DNA of 64,000 nucleotides from Marinobacter piscis (GCF_007671655.1 NZ_VCGX01000001.1:372001-436000); one strand, 5' to 3'. Shown: positions 25,865 to 36,430, counted from the stretch's first letter. Made by a program: numbers and translations. The notes: a model not told the origin generated them from the letters alone.

Positions 25865-26500
25865 ATGACCCCACATACCACCTTGTCCGAAAACCAGCGC
25901 ACTTCCACTCTGGATCGACGCAGTTTTTTGCGCACCGGCCTGGGAGGAGCTCTGTTTCTGGGCACAGTCAGCATAACCGCTGGCCTCAGCGGTTGCGCAA
26001 CAGCACCCGCTGGCCGGCTCGGGGCTATTGATACGCGCATGGATGCCCGCTACCAGTTCCGGTTTCTGACTACTGACGATATCGACCTGTTTGAAGCTCT
26101 GCTCCCTGCCATACTCGGTCCGGCCCTCCCGGAGGAGCCCAACACCCGACGCATGGCGATTGCCAGCACCATTGAGCGCATCGACGCAGGCATTCACAAG
26201 TTCGGCCCTGCCAACCAGAAAGAACTCAGAAGGCTGTGTGATCTGCTCAACTTCGGGCTGACCCGGGTCAGCATTGCACGGGTCTGGCCTTCCTGGCCCG
26301 ATGCTACCCGCGAGCAGGCCGATGCGTTTCTGAAGCGCTGGCGCTCCAGTCGCATTGGTCTGTTCAACAATGGCTACATGGCCCTGACCAAAATCAGTAA
26401 CGTTGCATTCTATGGCTACCAGGAAAACTGGCACCTCTCCGGGTACCCGGGACCACCGGAATGGGCTGTACGCGCCCTGCCACAATTTCGCAATGCCTGA
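25865..26500 (+). CDS. laoB: Twin-arginine signal protein LaoB
   Basis: 211 residues from the ATG at 25865; an in-frame GTG at 25790, overlapping the laoC stop, would add 25 residues. Tat motif 'DRRSFLRTGLGG' and hydrophobic core followed by 'LSGC', which also fits a lipobox, so it may be a Tat-exported lipoprotein. The rest resembles the small helical partner subunits of GMC/gluconate-dehydrogenase-type oxidoreductases ('TTDDIDLFEALLPAILGPALPEE'). In the P. aeruginosa lao locus the equivalent gene supports LaoA function. It sits between laoC and laoA. Confidence 0.82.
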   Translation: MTPHTTLSENQRTSTLDRRSFLRTGLGGALFLGTVSITAGLSGCATAPAGRLGAIDTRMDARYQFRFLTTDDIDLFEALLPAILGPALPEEPNTRRMAIASTIERIDAGIHKFGPANQKELRRLCDLLNFGLTRVSIARVWPSWPDATREQADAFLKRWRSSRIGLFNNGYMALTKISNVAFYGYQENWHLSGYPGPPEWAVRALPQFRNA

Positions 26501-26541
26501 ATACCAGCCTGCTTTTTACGTTGAAGATGGAGTCATAAAAC

Positions 26542-28134
26542 ATGTCACTCACTGATCGCATTGCCCAGGGCCTGGAGTCTGGCTGGAAAGTCACGGATGG
26601 GGCAACCCTCACTCAGGACCTGGTAACAGAAGCCGATGTGGTCATCGTCGGCACAGGTGCGGGCGGGGGGACGACTGCAGAGATTCTTGCCAGGAGTGGG
26701 CTTTCAGTAATCCTGGTCGAGGACGGCCGCCTGTACTATCAGAAAGATTTCAAAATGGATGAGCTCACCTCCTACGCCAATCTTTATCAGGAGGGGATGA
26801 GCCGCACCACTAAAGACGGAGCCATTTCTGTTCTTCAGGGGCGCTGCGTCGGCGGCTCTACAACCGTTAACTGGACCAGCAGCTTTCGTACACCGGATGC
26901 AACCCTGAACTATTGGAGCAAGCACTTCGGCCTTGAAGAGTTAACGCCGGAGGCTATGGCGCCCTGGTTTAGCGGTCGTGAAACCCGCCACTCCATGTCA
27001 CCCTGGGAGACCGCACCCAACCTCAATAACGACATCTTGCGCCAGGGTTGCGAAAAGCTCGGTTTTAGCTGGCAGATTATTCCCCGCAATGTAAAAGGCT
27101 GCTGGAACCTCGGCTACTGCGGTGTGGGGTGCCCGACCAACGCCAAGCAGGGCGCCTTACTGACCACCATTCCCGGTGCACTGGATCATAATGCCCGGCT
27201 GTTTCACAGCTTGCGGGCCGAACGGCTGATCATGAAGCAGGACCGGATTGACGCGCTCCAGGCCAGCGCGATAGCCAGCGATGGCGTGACCCCTACCGGC
27301 ATTAACGTAACGCTTAAGGCAAGACATTTTGTGGTTGCCGCAAGCGCAATAGGGTCACCCGGATTGCTGTTGCGCTCCGGATTGCCTGACCCTTACGAAC
27401 GTGTGGGCAAACGTTCGTTTATCCACCCGGTCAACGCCAGTGTTGCACAAATGCCCAAGCTGGTGGATCCGTTTTACGGCGCCCCCCAGTCCATTTACTC
27501 CGATGAGTTCAATTTCCGAAACGGGGTCGATGGAGAGGTAGGTTATAAGCTGGAAGTGCCGCCACTGCACCCTGCCATGTCGGCGGGCGTTGTCCCGGGC
27601 CACGGCAGCGCACAGGCTGAAAACCTCGCCCGCCTGCCCTGGATGCAGTCGATTATTGCGCTGCTGCGGGACGGCTTTCACCAAAACAGTCCTGGCGGTA
27701 CTGTATCGCTTCGTGATGATGGCAGCCCAGTACTGGACTACCCGGTTACGGATTATCTCTGGGAAGGTCTTCGCAACGCCTTTTACACCATGGCGGAAAT
27801 TCAGTTTGCCGCGGGCGCTGAGCGGGTGCGCCTGATGCACCTGGATTCCGACTGGTACAGCAACTGGTCCGATGCCCGCGCCGCTATTGACGGCTTTTCC
27901 ATGGAGCCTCACCGGGTCCGTCTGTTTACCGCACACCAGATGGGTGGCTGCGGCATGGGGCGCAACCCCGAAGAATCTGTGGTTAATGGTTTTGGCGAGC
28001 ACCACCATATAAGCAACCTGAGTGTACACGATGCCTCGGTTTTCCCCACCAGCATCGGCGCTAACCCGCAACTGTCCGTTTATGCACTGGCGGCCAGAAA
28101 CAGCACCCGGCTGGCACAACAGCTGAAAGCCTGA
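26542..28134 (+). CDS. laoA: GMC-family long-chain alcohol dehydrogenase LaoA
   Basis: 530 residues. FAD dinucleotide fold 'VVIVGTGAGGGTTAEILARS', GMC signature 'GRCVGGSTTVNW', and the C-terminal catalytic region 'FTAHQMGGCGMG' (His) with 'SIGANPQLSVYALA' (Asn). A 'CWNLGYCGVGCPTNAKQG' segment with several cysteines is typical of this membrane-associated branch. It has no signal peptide of its own, so it may be exported or anchored with Tat-protein LaoB (inference). Predicted to oxidise long-chain primary alcohols to aldehydes. Followed by coaD as in Pseudomonas. Confidence 0.9.
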   Translation: MSLTDRIAQGLESGWKVTDGATLTQDLVTEADVVIVGTGAGGGTTAEILARSGLSVILVEDGRLYYQKDFKMDELTSYANLYQEGMSRTTKDGAISVLQGRCVGGSTTVNWTSSFRTPDATLNYWSKHFGLEELTPEAMAPWFSGRETRHSMSPWETAPNLNNDILRQGCEKLGFSWQIIPRNVKGCWNLGYCGVGCPTNAKQGALLTTIPGALDHNARLFHSLRAERLIMKQDRIDALQASAIASDGVTPTGINVTLKARHFVVAASAIGSPGLLLRSGLPDPYERVGKRSFIHPVNASVAQMPKLVDPFYGAPQSIYSDEFNFRNGVDGEVGYKLEVPPLHPAMSAGVVPGHGSAQAENLARLPWMQSIIALLRDGFHQNSPGGTVSLRDDGSPVLDYPVTDYLWEGLRNAFYTMAEIQFAAGAERVRLMHLDSDWYSNWSDARAAIDGFSMEPHRVRLFTAHQMGGCGMGRNPEESVVNGFGEHHHISNLSVHDASVFPTSIGANPQLSVYALAARNSTRLAQQLKA

Positions 28135-28192
28135 CCTCTTAGCAAGGCAGTCCCCGCCTTGCGGCCTGCCGCTGGCCTGTAGAACTCGCTGA

Positions 28193-28717
<525 letters not shown>

Positions 28718-28725
28718 CACCGACC

Positions 28726-28761
28726 AGCCACACACGCCCCTGCACAGGGGCGTGTGTGGCT
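28726..28761. terminator. Perfect 17-bp hairpin between convergent coaD and DUF945 gene
   Basis: 28726-28742 and 28745-28761 are exact reverse complements (arm AGCCACACACGCCCCTG) separated by CA. There is no T-run, but the strong stem between convergent genes suggests a bidirectional terminator. Confidence 0.6.
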
Positions 28762-28771
28762 GAGCGTCGTA

Positions 28772-30058
28772 TTAAAACAGTGGCGGCACCGGAACTTCCT
28801 GGCCGTTCACATCAACCATCATATCGCTGAGCCTGGCGGCCAGTACCAGCCGGTCACCCTCAGGTACCAGCAGCCCCTGTTTAATCAGCGGTGCCAGCTG
28901 CATCCGCACCATGGGATACTTTTCCACCAACCGGGCTGGCAGGCTCAGATCCATCTTTCCGGTTAACCTCTGCATCACCATCAGCATTTCTGCCTTCTGA
29001 TCGTCCGTAAGCTCAGGGTGGCTGATGCCCGCGCTCCCGGTGACCTTGCCCTCGGGCGTATTCAGGACCAGCTCCGGGAAGCCTGCCGTAAACCCTGCTG
29101 CTGCCAGATCGCGCGCAGCCCTGCTCACCTGCTCCATAGCTGCAATCTGCTGTTCAAAAGCCTCTCGCCCACCCTGATCCTGCGTCAGGGCCAGGGCCTG
29201 AAGTTCTGCCATACTGGTTGTCAGCCTGCCCCAGCTTGCAACGTCCAGGTTTTCCAGAGCAAAGACCAGTTTGTGCGGGCCATATCCCTCATCTTCATAA
29301 CGAAGCTTTTCAGCTGCAGCCGAAAGCCGTGAATCCAGACGCTGGCCGCTGGCCTTCGCTTCTGTGCTGCTGCGCATCTGCAGGCCCTCTATGGTGACAG
29401 GGGGCATGCCGGGAGCGGTCAGGGCAACCGTAGCAAGCGACGCCTCCATCAGGCCGGTCCAGACATCTCCCTGCAGGTGAGCCATATTCTGCTCCAGCCG
29501 GAAGTCGTCAGCCCGAAGGGTCATTTCCGGAGCCGTGAAACGCAACTGGGGCCAGACAGCCAGTGCCTTGACCTGCTCGCCGGCATCGCTGACCTCAACA
29601 CGCACAATGCCACCGCTGGTTCTGAGCGATTCACCGCTCGTGCTATTGTTAATTGCGATAGCCGGAGCTTCGAGCTCAAGCACAGCGGTTCCCCAGAGGC
29701 GGCTTTCAAGGGTTAGTCGCGGCTGTTCATGGAACCAGTCAGCATCCTCCGGCGCCCAGCCTGAAACCGGCTCAAAATCCATGTAGCTGCCCGTGATGCC
29801 GTGGGTCACGCTGGCCTGGTACTCAACCGGATACGACTCACCGTTTTCCGGATTCATCATGGTTACAGTACCTGTGACCCTGGCACCGAAAAAACCGCGC
29901 TGGTAATCGTCTGTGCGCAGTTGAACAAATGACTGGGACTGATTCAGTTCATGGGTCATCTGCCCCCATTGCTGCTCGGTTACGTAACCCACGCCCCAGG
30001 GCGTTATGCCAGCAACAATCAACACGCCAGCGCCGGCTGCTATCCACTTTGCTTTCAA
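28772..30058 (-). CDS. DUF945 (YdgA-family) protein
   Basis: 428 residues from a TTG at 30058, which has GGAGAA at a good distance. N-terminal signal-anchor 'KAKWIAAGAGVLIVAGITPWGVGY', then the YdgA hallmark 'VQLRTDDYQRGFFGARVTGTV' and 'VTHGI', followed by long amphipathic beta-rich repeats. The C terminus ends in short hydrophobic strands ('LVLAARLSDMMVDVNGQEVPVPPLF'). Predicted inner-membrane anchored, periplasmic. Function unknown for the family. 21 bases downstream of ppk1, same strand. Confidence 0.85.
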   Translation of the reverse strand: MKAKWIAAGAGVLIVAGITPWGVGYVTEQQWGQMTHELNQSQSFVQLRTDDYQRGFFGARVTGTVTMMNPENGESYPVEYQASVTHGITGSYMDFEPVSGWAPEDADWFHEQPRLTLESRLWGTAVLELEAPAIAINNSTSGESLRTSGGIVRVEVSDAGEQVKALAVWPQLRFTAPEMTLRADDFRLEQNMAHLQGDVWTGLMEASLATVALTAPGMPPVTIEGLQMRSSTEAKASGQRLDSRLSAAAEKLRYEDEGYGPHKLVFALENLDVASWGRLTTSMAELQALALTQDQGGREAFEQQIAAMEQVSRAARDLAAAGFTAGFPELVLNTPEGKVTGSAGISHPELTDDQKAEMLMVMQRLTGKMDLSLPARLVEKYPMVRMQLAPLIKQGLLVPEGDRLVLAARLSDMMVDVNGQEVPVPPLF

Positions 30059-30079
30059 AAACTTTCTCCGTCTGAAATA

Positions 30080-32221
30080 TCAGGATTGGCCAGTCAGGCG
30101 TTCCAGCAAGACTGTTTGTGATGCGACCCGCTCTTCACCCTCAGCTGGCAGGTTCTGAATATAGCTGCCATCCGGCTGCAATATCCAGGACTGGCAGTTA
30201 TCTGCAAGATAAATGTCCAGATCTTCCCGCAAGCGTTCTACAAGCTTCGGTTCTTCAATAGGAAACGCTGTCTCTACCCGGCTTAACAGGTTACGTTCCA
30301 TACAATCGGCGCTGGAGCAATAGACCGCAGGCGCTCCGTTATTTTCGAAATAATAAACCCGGGTGTGCTCCAGAAAGCGTCCGACAATGGAGCGCACCTG
30401 AATATTCTCGGAAAGCCCCGGCACCCCGGGGCGGATGCTGCATATGCCACGCACAATCAGGTCAACCTGCACTCCCGCCTGAGAGGCCCGGTACAAAGCC
30501 TTTATAAGCTGTAACTCGGTCATCGCATTCACTTTGATGATAATGCGCCCCTTCTCCCCCAGCTCGGTTTCACGCTTAATCAGACGGAGTAAACGCTTAT
30601 GAAGCGTAAATGGCGAGTGGAACAGCTTTTTTATTTTGAGGGCCTTACCCATGCCTGTCAGCTGCTGGAATAGCTTGTTGACGTCGTCACCCACTGACTC
30701 ATCGCTGGTCATGTAACTGTAATCTGTGTAAAGGCGCGCATTCACCGCATGATAGTTGCCTGTTCCCAGGTGCACATAGCGGCGCAAAACACCTTCTTCG
30801 CGGCGTACGACCAGAATCATTTTGGCGTGGGTTTTATACCCTACAACACCGTAGACAACGATAACGCCTGCTTCCTGGAGCCGGCTTGCCAGCTCCAGAT
30901 TTTCGGCCTCACTGAACCTGGCCCGCAATTCCACCACTGCGGTGACCTCTTTGCCGCGCCGGGCGGCATCTGCAAGCGCCTCGACAATCTCCGAGTCTGC
31001 ACCTGTCCGGTAAAGCGTCTGCCGTATTGCCAGCACCTGGGGGTCTTTGGCGGCCTGGCGCAGGAAATCCACCACCGGACTGAAGCTCTGGAAGGGGTGG
31101 TGGAGCAGGATGGGCCGCTTCCGGATCGCATCAAACAGTGTTTCCTGGTTTCGTACCTGCCTGGGAATGGTGGGCGAAAAACTGGAATACATCAGGTCGG
31201 ACGCATCCACCAGATCAGTGACGGCCATCAGACGGGTAAGATTGACCGGCCCGTTTACCTGGTACATATCCCGGTGTTCCAGATGAAACTGGGTCAGGAG
31301 GAACTGCACAAGCTCCTGGGGGCAATTATCAGCCACTTCCAGCCGCACACCATCCCCGAACCGACGGCTCAGCAGTTCACCACGCAAGGCAGAAGCCAGG
31401 TCCTCAAGGTCGTCTTCCAGTTCCAGGTCAGCGTTACGGGTCAGCCGGAACTGATAGCACCCTTTAACCTCCATCCCCGGGAACAGCTCATCGGTGTGGG
31501 CATGGATCATGGACGACAGGAAAACCAGGTTCTCACCACCGTTGCAAATCTCATCCGGCAAGCGCACCAGCCTCGGTAATGAACGCGGGGCCGGCACAAT
31601 CGCCATACCGGTTTCCCGGCCAAATGCATCCTTGCCATCCAGCTCAACAATAAAGTTGAGGCTTTTGTTCACCAGCCGGGGAAACGGGTGTGAGGGGTCC
31701 AGCCCAATGGGGCTGACCACCGGTAAAATCTCTTCTTTGAAATAGTTCCGCACCCACTCTGCCTGTTCGGAGGTCCATTCCCGCCGCCGCACAAAATGAA
31801 TGCCCTGTTCTTTCATTTCCGGGATCAGAACATGATTCAGGATATCGTACTGCTCATCGATATATTCATGGGCAACACGGCTGATCTCGTTCAGCACCTG
31901 CTCCGGCATAATGCCGTCGGCACCCGGAGCGTCCCGGCCATACTTGATTTTCTGACGCAGACCCGCCACCCGGATTTCAAAGAACTCATCCATGTTACTG
32001 CTGAAGATACAGCAGAAGATCAATCGGTTAATCAGTGGGTGGGTGGTATCAAGTGCCTGTTTCAGTACCCGGTAATTAAACTGAAGCTGACTGAGCTCAC
32101 GATTGAAGTAATTGGCACTGGAATCCAGATCAATCTTTTCGCCCACGGGCGCGATGTCGACCGGTGCAGGGACACTTTTCTCCCTGCCGGTGGTCAGATT
32201 CCTGACAATTTCGGTTCTCAT
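30080..32221 (-). CDS. ppk1: Polyphosphate kinase 1
   Basis: 713 residues. N-terminal 'YFNRELSQLQFNYRVLKQA', then the two phospholipase-D-like halves with the autophosphorylated His in 'VGYKTHAKMILVVRRE' and the second His in 'FLEHTRVYYFENNG'; 'HHPFQSFSPVVDFLRQAA' is also conserved. It makes inorganic polyphosphate from ATP reversibly. AGGAG precedes the ATG. Downstream of hemB, as in Pseudomonas. With phoB-phoR and pit elsewhere in the window it forms part of the phosphate economy. Confidence 0.97.
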   Translation of the reverse strand: MRTEIVRNLTTGREKSVPAPVDIAPVGEKIDLDSSANYFNRELSQLQFNYRVLKQALDTTHPLINRLIFCCIFSSNMDEFFEIRVAGLRQKIKYGRDAPGADGIMPEQVLNEISRVAHEYIDEQYDILNHVLIPEMKEQGIHFVRRREWTSEQAEWVRNYFKEEILPVVSPIGLDPSHPFPRLVNKSLNFIVELDGKDAFGRETGMAIVPAPRSLPRLVRLPDEICNGGENLVFLSSMIHAHTDELFPGMEVKGCYQFRLTRNADLELEDDLEDLASALRGELLSRRFGDGVRLEVADNCPQELVQFLLTQFHLEHRDMYQVNGPVNLTRLMAVTDLVDASDLMYSSFSPTIPRQVRNQETLFDAIRKRPILLHHPFQSFSPVVDFLRQAAKDPQVLAIRQTLYRTGADSEIVEALADAARRGKEVTAVVELRARFSEAENLELASRLQEAGVIVVYGVVGYKTHAKMILVVRREEGVLRRYVHLGTGNYHAVNARLYTDYSYMTSDESVGDDVNKLFQQLTGMGKALKIKKLFHSPFTLHKRLLRLIKRETELGEKGRIIIKVNAMTELQLIKALYRASQAGVQVDLIVRGICSIRPGVPGLSENIQVRSIVGRFLEHTRVYYFENNGAPAVYCSSADCMERNLLSRVETAFPIEEPKLVERLREDLDIYLADNCQSWILQPDGSYIQNLPAEGEERVASQTVLLERLTGQS

Positions 32222-32284
32222 GGCTTTCAGCTCCTGTCTGGCTTACCACCTATAGCTCGGGCGGCGGGTGGTCTGCTGCCGGCT

Positions 32285-33328
<1,044 letters not shown>

Positions 33329-33393
33329 CTACAACTTAATGAATCTAAAGAATAAAATAAAACCATGCAATAAGTACTTGTGTTGAACAAAAG

Positions 33394-33411
33394 AATGAAT
33401 CATGATTCATT
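33394..33411. promoter_or_regulatory. Candidate TetR operator, 18-bp perfect palindrome
   Basis: AATGAATCATGATTCATT equals its reverse complement. It lies 17 bases before the TetR start codon and 92 bases before hemB. A weak -35 (TTGAAC, 33383-33388) precedes it. The site suits autorepression by the adjacent regulator. Confidence 0.75.
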
Positions 33412-33428
33412 AAACTTGAGGAGCCAGG

Positions 33429-34058
33429 ATGGCTTATCGTGAAACTGAAAAAATGCGGCAACGCAAAGCAGCAGTACGGCAGAAAATCACTGACTGTACC
33501 TACAGGTGCGTTGCTGAGGGCGGCTTTCGTAACGCCAAAGTCACCCGTATAGCCCGGATGGCCGACGTGGCAACAGGAACAATCTACCGCCACTTTGACT
33601 CCAAGGAAGACCTGTTTGCGGAAATATTCCGCCGGGCGACACAACACGAAGTAAACAAGGTCGCTGACGCGCTGGCGCCCCCGGGGGACGCCAGAGAAAG
33701 ACTGGAACGTGCATTACGGCGATTCGCTGAACGTGCACTCGAAGGCCCGGTCATGGCCTGGTCTCTGATTGCAGAACCAGTGGACCCGAAAGTAGAAAAG
33801 GAACGGCTGGCGTACCGGAAAGCCTATGCAGATCTGTTTGAACAGGCGATTCGCGAAGGGATCGAAGAAGGCTGTATACCAGACCAGAACACCCGGCAGA
33901 GCAGTACCTGCCTGGTGGGGGCTGTTTCGGAAAGTCTGGTTGGTCCACTGTCACCCAGCCAGACCGGACAGATAACGACAGACAAGACTGACAACAACCC
34001 GCTGGTTGACACCATCATCCGCTTTTGCATTCAGGGGTTGACCGGCACCAGGAGGTAG
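33429..34058 (+). CDS. TetR/AcrR-family regulator adjacent to an acyl-CoA dehydrogenase
   Basis: 209 residues. The HTH 'VRQKITDCTYRCVAEGGFRNAKVTRIARMADVATGTIYRHFDSKEDLFAEIF' is a standard TetR domain. The C-terminal half ('RLERALRRFAERALEGPVMAWSLIAEPVDPKVEKER') resembles regulators of fatty-acid-type genes, but no ligand can be assigned. Its stop is two bases before the downstream gene, so both form an operon. GAGGAG precedes the ATG, and an 18-bp palindrome lies just upstream. Confidence 0.88.
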   Translation: MAYRETEKMRQRKAAVRQKITDCTYRCVAEGGFRNAKVTRIARMADVATGTIYRHFDSKEDLFAEIFRRATQHEVNKVADALAPPGDARERLERALRRFAERALEGPVMAWSLIAEPVDPKVEKERLAYRKAYADLFEQAIREGIEEGCIPDQNTRQSSTCLVGAVSESLVGPLSPSQTGQITTDKTDNNPLVDTIIRFCIQGLTGTRR

Positions 34059-34060
34059 CT

Positions 34061-35761
34061 ATGAACGCTCCGAACACTGCATCCGAAAACGCCAGCAGCG
34101 ATCAGAACGATCGCTATCTGGCCACCACCCACGAAGTGGTTAACCAGCCTCCCGCGCTGGAAAACTACAACCTGTATGAACAGGACATTGCGCTTCAGGA
34201 AGCCGTGCGACGCGAGAACCCCGGAGCCGCAGAAAATGATCTGGGCGCCTTCGGAGCTCTTGCGGGCAGCGCAGCGGTGATCGACCTGGGCTTCCGGGCC
34301 AATCAGAACAAACCTGACTTCAACACCCACGACCGCTTTGGCCATCGCATCGACGAAGTCGACTTCCATCCTTCGTATCATGAACTCATGCGTATTGCCC
34401 TCGAAAACGGCCTGCACAGCAGCCCCTGGGCAAGCCCCGGCAAAGGCGCCCATGTCACCCGTGCGGCCAAATATTATATGCACTCCCAGGTGGAAGCCGC
34501 ACACTGTTGCCCGGTAACCATGACCTTTGCGGCTATCCCGTCGATTCGCAAGCAGCCAGAACTGGCGTCGCTCTGGGAGTCCCGGGTACTGGCCAACAGC
34601 TACGACCCCCGCAACGTTCCCGACAGCGAAAAGACCTCGGTCACCATCGGCATGGCCATGACCGAAAAGCAAGGGGGCAGTGACGTACGCACCAACAGCA
34701 CCCTGGCGCACGCAATCGGAAGCAAAGGCCCAGGCCAGGCCTATGAACTGGTCGGGCACAAATGGTTTGTCTCCGCCCCGATGGGCGATGCGTTTCTAGT
34801 ACTGGCCCAGGCACCTGGCGGTTTATCCTGCTTCCTGATGCCACGCTGGCGCCCGGATGGCAGCAAGAACCCCTGGCAGATCCAGCGCCTGAAAAATAAA
34901 ATGGGCAACGTTGCCAACGCCTCCAGCGAAGTGGAACTGCGCGGTGCGCTGGCCTGGATGATCGGAGAAGAAGGCCGCGGCGTTCCTACCATCATAGAAA
35001 TGGTGGCCATGACCCGCTTCGACTGCATGATTGGCAGCTCTGCCGGCATGCGCCAGGCCGTGGCTCAGGCAACACACCACTGCCGCCACCGCAGTGCATT
35101 CGGCAGCCGGCTCAGCGACCAGCCCCTGATGCAAAATGTCCTGGCGGACCTGGCACTGGAAAACGAAGCCGCCCTCGCCTACACACTCAGAGTCGCCCGC
35201 GCCCTGGACAACCAGGACCAGGAGCACGAACGCCTGCTGGCACGCCTGGCCACACCCGTCGGTAAGTACTGGATCTGCAAACGCACACCCAACCACGCCT
35301 ACGAAGCCATGGAATGCATCGGTGGCAGTGGTGTCATGGAAGACTGCATCATGCCCCGCCTGTTCCGGGAGTCTCCGATTAACGCCATCTGGGAGGGCAG
35401 CGGCAACGTCCAGTGCCTGGACACTCTGCGCGCCATCCAAAAACAGCCGGAAACTCTTGACGCTTTCTTCCGCGAAGCCGCCGAAGCCAAAGGCAGCGAC
35501 CGTCGCTTTGATCAGTTCCTGGGGCAATTGCAGAACGACTTTGCCAACACCGACAACATTCAGTACCGGGCCCGCAACCTGGTCGACCGACTGGCCCTGG
35601 CCATGCAGGCATCCCTGCTGCTCCGCAACGGCGACAAAGCCGTGGCTGACGCCTTCTGTGCCTCAAGACTGCAGTCCAACGGTGGCATGAACTACGGCAA
35701 CCTCCCCGCCGGCACGGATGCAGCGGCCATTATCAAGCGGGCGACACCTGTAGTAGGCTAG
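34061..35761 (+). CDS. AidB-type acyl-CoA dehydrogenase
   Basis: 566 residues from the ATG at 34061 after AGGAGGT. N-terminal 'HEVVNQPPALENYNLYEQDIALQEAVRRE' is the hallmark of the AidB/isovaleryl-CoA dehydrogenase-like branch; 'GMAMTEKQGGSDVRTNST' (FAD-binding) and 'IGGSGVMEDCIMPRLFRESPINAIWEGSGNVQCLDTLRA' are conserved, with catalytic Glu candidate in 'AIWEGSGN'. E. coli AidB is induced in adaptation to alkylation damage, but relatives act on acyl-CoAs. The substrate here is unknown; the TetR partner suggests a catabolic or fatty-acid role rather than the Ada response (inference). Confidence 0.9.
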   Translation: MNAPNTASENASSDQNDRYLATTHEVVNQPPALENYNLYEQDIALQEAVRRENPGAAENDLGAFGALAGSAAVIDLGFRANQNKPDFNTHDRFGHRIDEVDFHPSYHELMRIALENGLHSSPWASPGKGAHVTRAAKYYMHSQVEAAHCCPVTMTFAAIPSIRKQPELASLWESRVLANSYDPRNVPDSEKTSVTIGMAMTEKQGGSDVRTNSTLAHAIGSKGPGQAYELVGHKWFVSAPMGDAFLVLAQAPGGLSCFLMPRWRPDGSKNPWQIQRLKNKMGNVANASSEVELRGALAWMIGEEGRGVPTIIEMVAMTRFDCMIGSSAGMRQAVAQATHHCRHRSAFGSRLSDQPLMQNVLADLALENEAALAYTLRVARALDNQDQEHERLLARLATPVGKYWICKRTPNHAYEAMECIGGSGVMEDCIMPRLFRESPINAIWEGSGNVQCLDTLRAIQKQPETLDAFFREAAEAKGSDRRFDQFLGQLQNDFANTDNIQYRARNLVDRLALAMQASLLLRNGDKAVADAFCASRLQSNGGMNYGNLPAGTDAAAIIKRATPVVG

Positions 35762-35821
35762 TGCTTGTGTTCACCGAGCTACAAAGGACTATGCTTGGCG
35801 GACGCCACCTGAACTGTTCGA

Positions 35822-36018
35822 GAACCGGCGTGGGACGACTTTTCAAAACTGTGCGGAGCCAAGGGTGAAGAGCGAAAGCTCTTCACGGGTTGGCCAAGGA
35901 CGGCCAGCCCAGGATTCTCACTGCGACGCAGGAGCAAAAAGCAGTGAGAAGCGGAGCCCAAGCGTCACAGGGATGTGCCGCAAGGAGCGTGTTTTGAAAA
36001 GTCGTCCCTCGTCGGTTC
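35822..36018. repeat. 197-bp structured inverted-repeat element (MITE-like or structured RNA)
   Basis: Arms 35822-35849 and 35991-36018 are 28-bp inverted repeats with two mismatches; the inner 18 bp (GGGACGACTTTTCAAAAC) match exactly. Between them lie three successive hairpins: 35865-35886 (9-bp stem with GAAA tetraloop), 35887-35910 (9 pairs with one G-T, loop AAGGAC) and 35915-35950 (perfect 10-bp stem, 16-base loop). GCGGAGCC occurs near both inner ends (35853 and 35951). No coding potential, no obvious target-site duplication. It sits 60 bases after the AidB-like stop and 22 bases before the DUF503 start. I saw no second copy in the window. Confidence 0.75.
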
Positions 36019-36040
36019 CAGCACCAAAGCCGGAAAACCC

Positions 36041-36388
36041 ATGTCTGAAACCCTGAGAAAACTGCTTAAAGAAGGTAAAACGCCGCAACAAAACACCGCG
36101 ATTACACCCCATGTCGGCGTTCTCACCCTGCACTTCCAGCTGTACGGCTGCGAAGACCTCAAAGCCAAGCGCAAAGTGTTCACGCCACTGCGCGCTGTCT
36201 GGGGCAAGGAGCCGGATCTGGCAGTTGCTGAAACCGCCGACCTGGAAGCACTTGACTGCGCCACCTGGACCATTGCTGCGCTGGGCACTTCATCGCAACT
36301 GATCACCCAGCGTCTCGACCAGGTTGAGAAAGCCATAGAAGAGCGTATCGACGCAGCCATACTGGATATTCACCGGGAAATTCTCTGA
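36041..36388 (+). CDS. DUF503 family protein
   Basis: 115 residues from the ATG at 36041. The DUF503 signature is 'GVLTLHFQLYGCEDLKAKRKVFTPL' with the Lys-x-Lys-Arg segment, followed by 'LAVAETADLEALDCATWTIAALGTSSQLITQRLDQVEKAIEE'. It is a small ferredoxin-like fold, often found near ribosome-maturation genes in other bacteria, function unknown. The frame continues upstream into the right arm of the 197-bp element (to 35975), but those codons lie within repeat structure. No strong ribosome site precedes the ATG. Confidence 0.8.
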   Translation: MSETLRKLLKEGKTPQQNTAITPHVGVLTLHFQLYGCEDLKAKRKVFTPLRAVWGKEPDLAVAETADLEALDCATWTIAALGTSSQLITQRLDQVEKAIEERIDAAILDIHREIL

Positions 36389-36400
36389 ATAAAACCCCTG

Positions 36401-36430
36401 TTGGCACAACCTCAAGGCAGCCCGTATACT
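36401..36430 (+). promoter_or_regulatory. Sigma-70 promoter of panP
   Basis: TTGGCA (36401-36406), 18 bases, TATACT (36425-36430). The leader to panP is about 130 bases and opens with the hairpin GGCATC (36433-36438) / GATGCC (36445-36450). I recognise no known riboswitch in it. Confidence 0.6.

Noticed and set aside
35814..36026. Target-site duplication flanking the 197-bp element
   Set aside because: Bases just outside the 28-bp and the inner 18-bp arms (TTCGA vs CAGCA; ACCGGCGT vs TCGTCGGT) do not form direct repeats, so mobility by a classic transposase is not shown.
35975..36040. Upstream extension of the DUF503 frame into the right arm of the repeat element
   Set aside because: No ribosome site and the codons fall in the inverted repeat; the DUF503 motif begins after the ATG at 36041.
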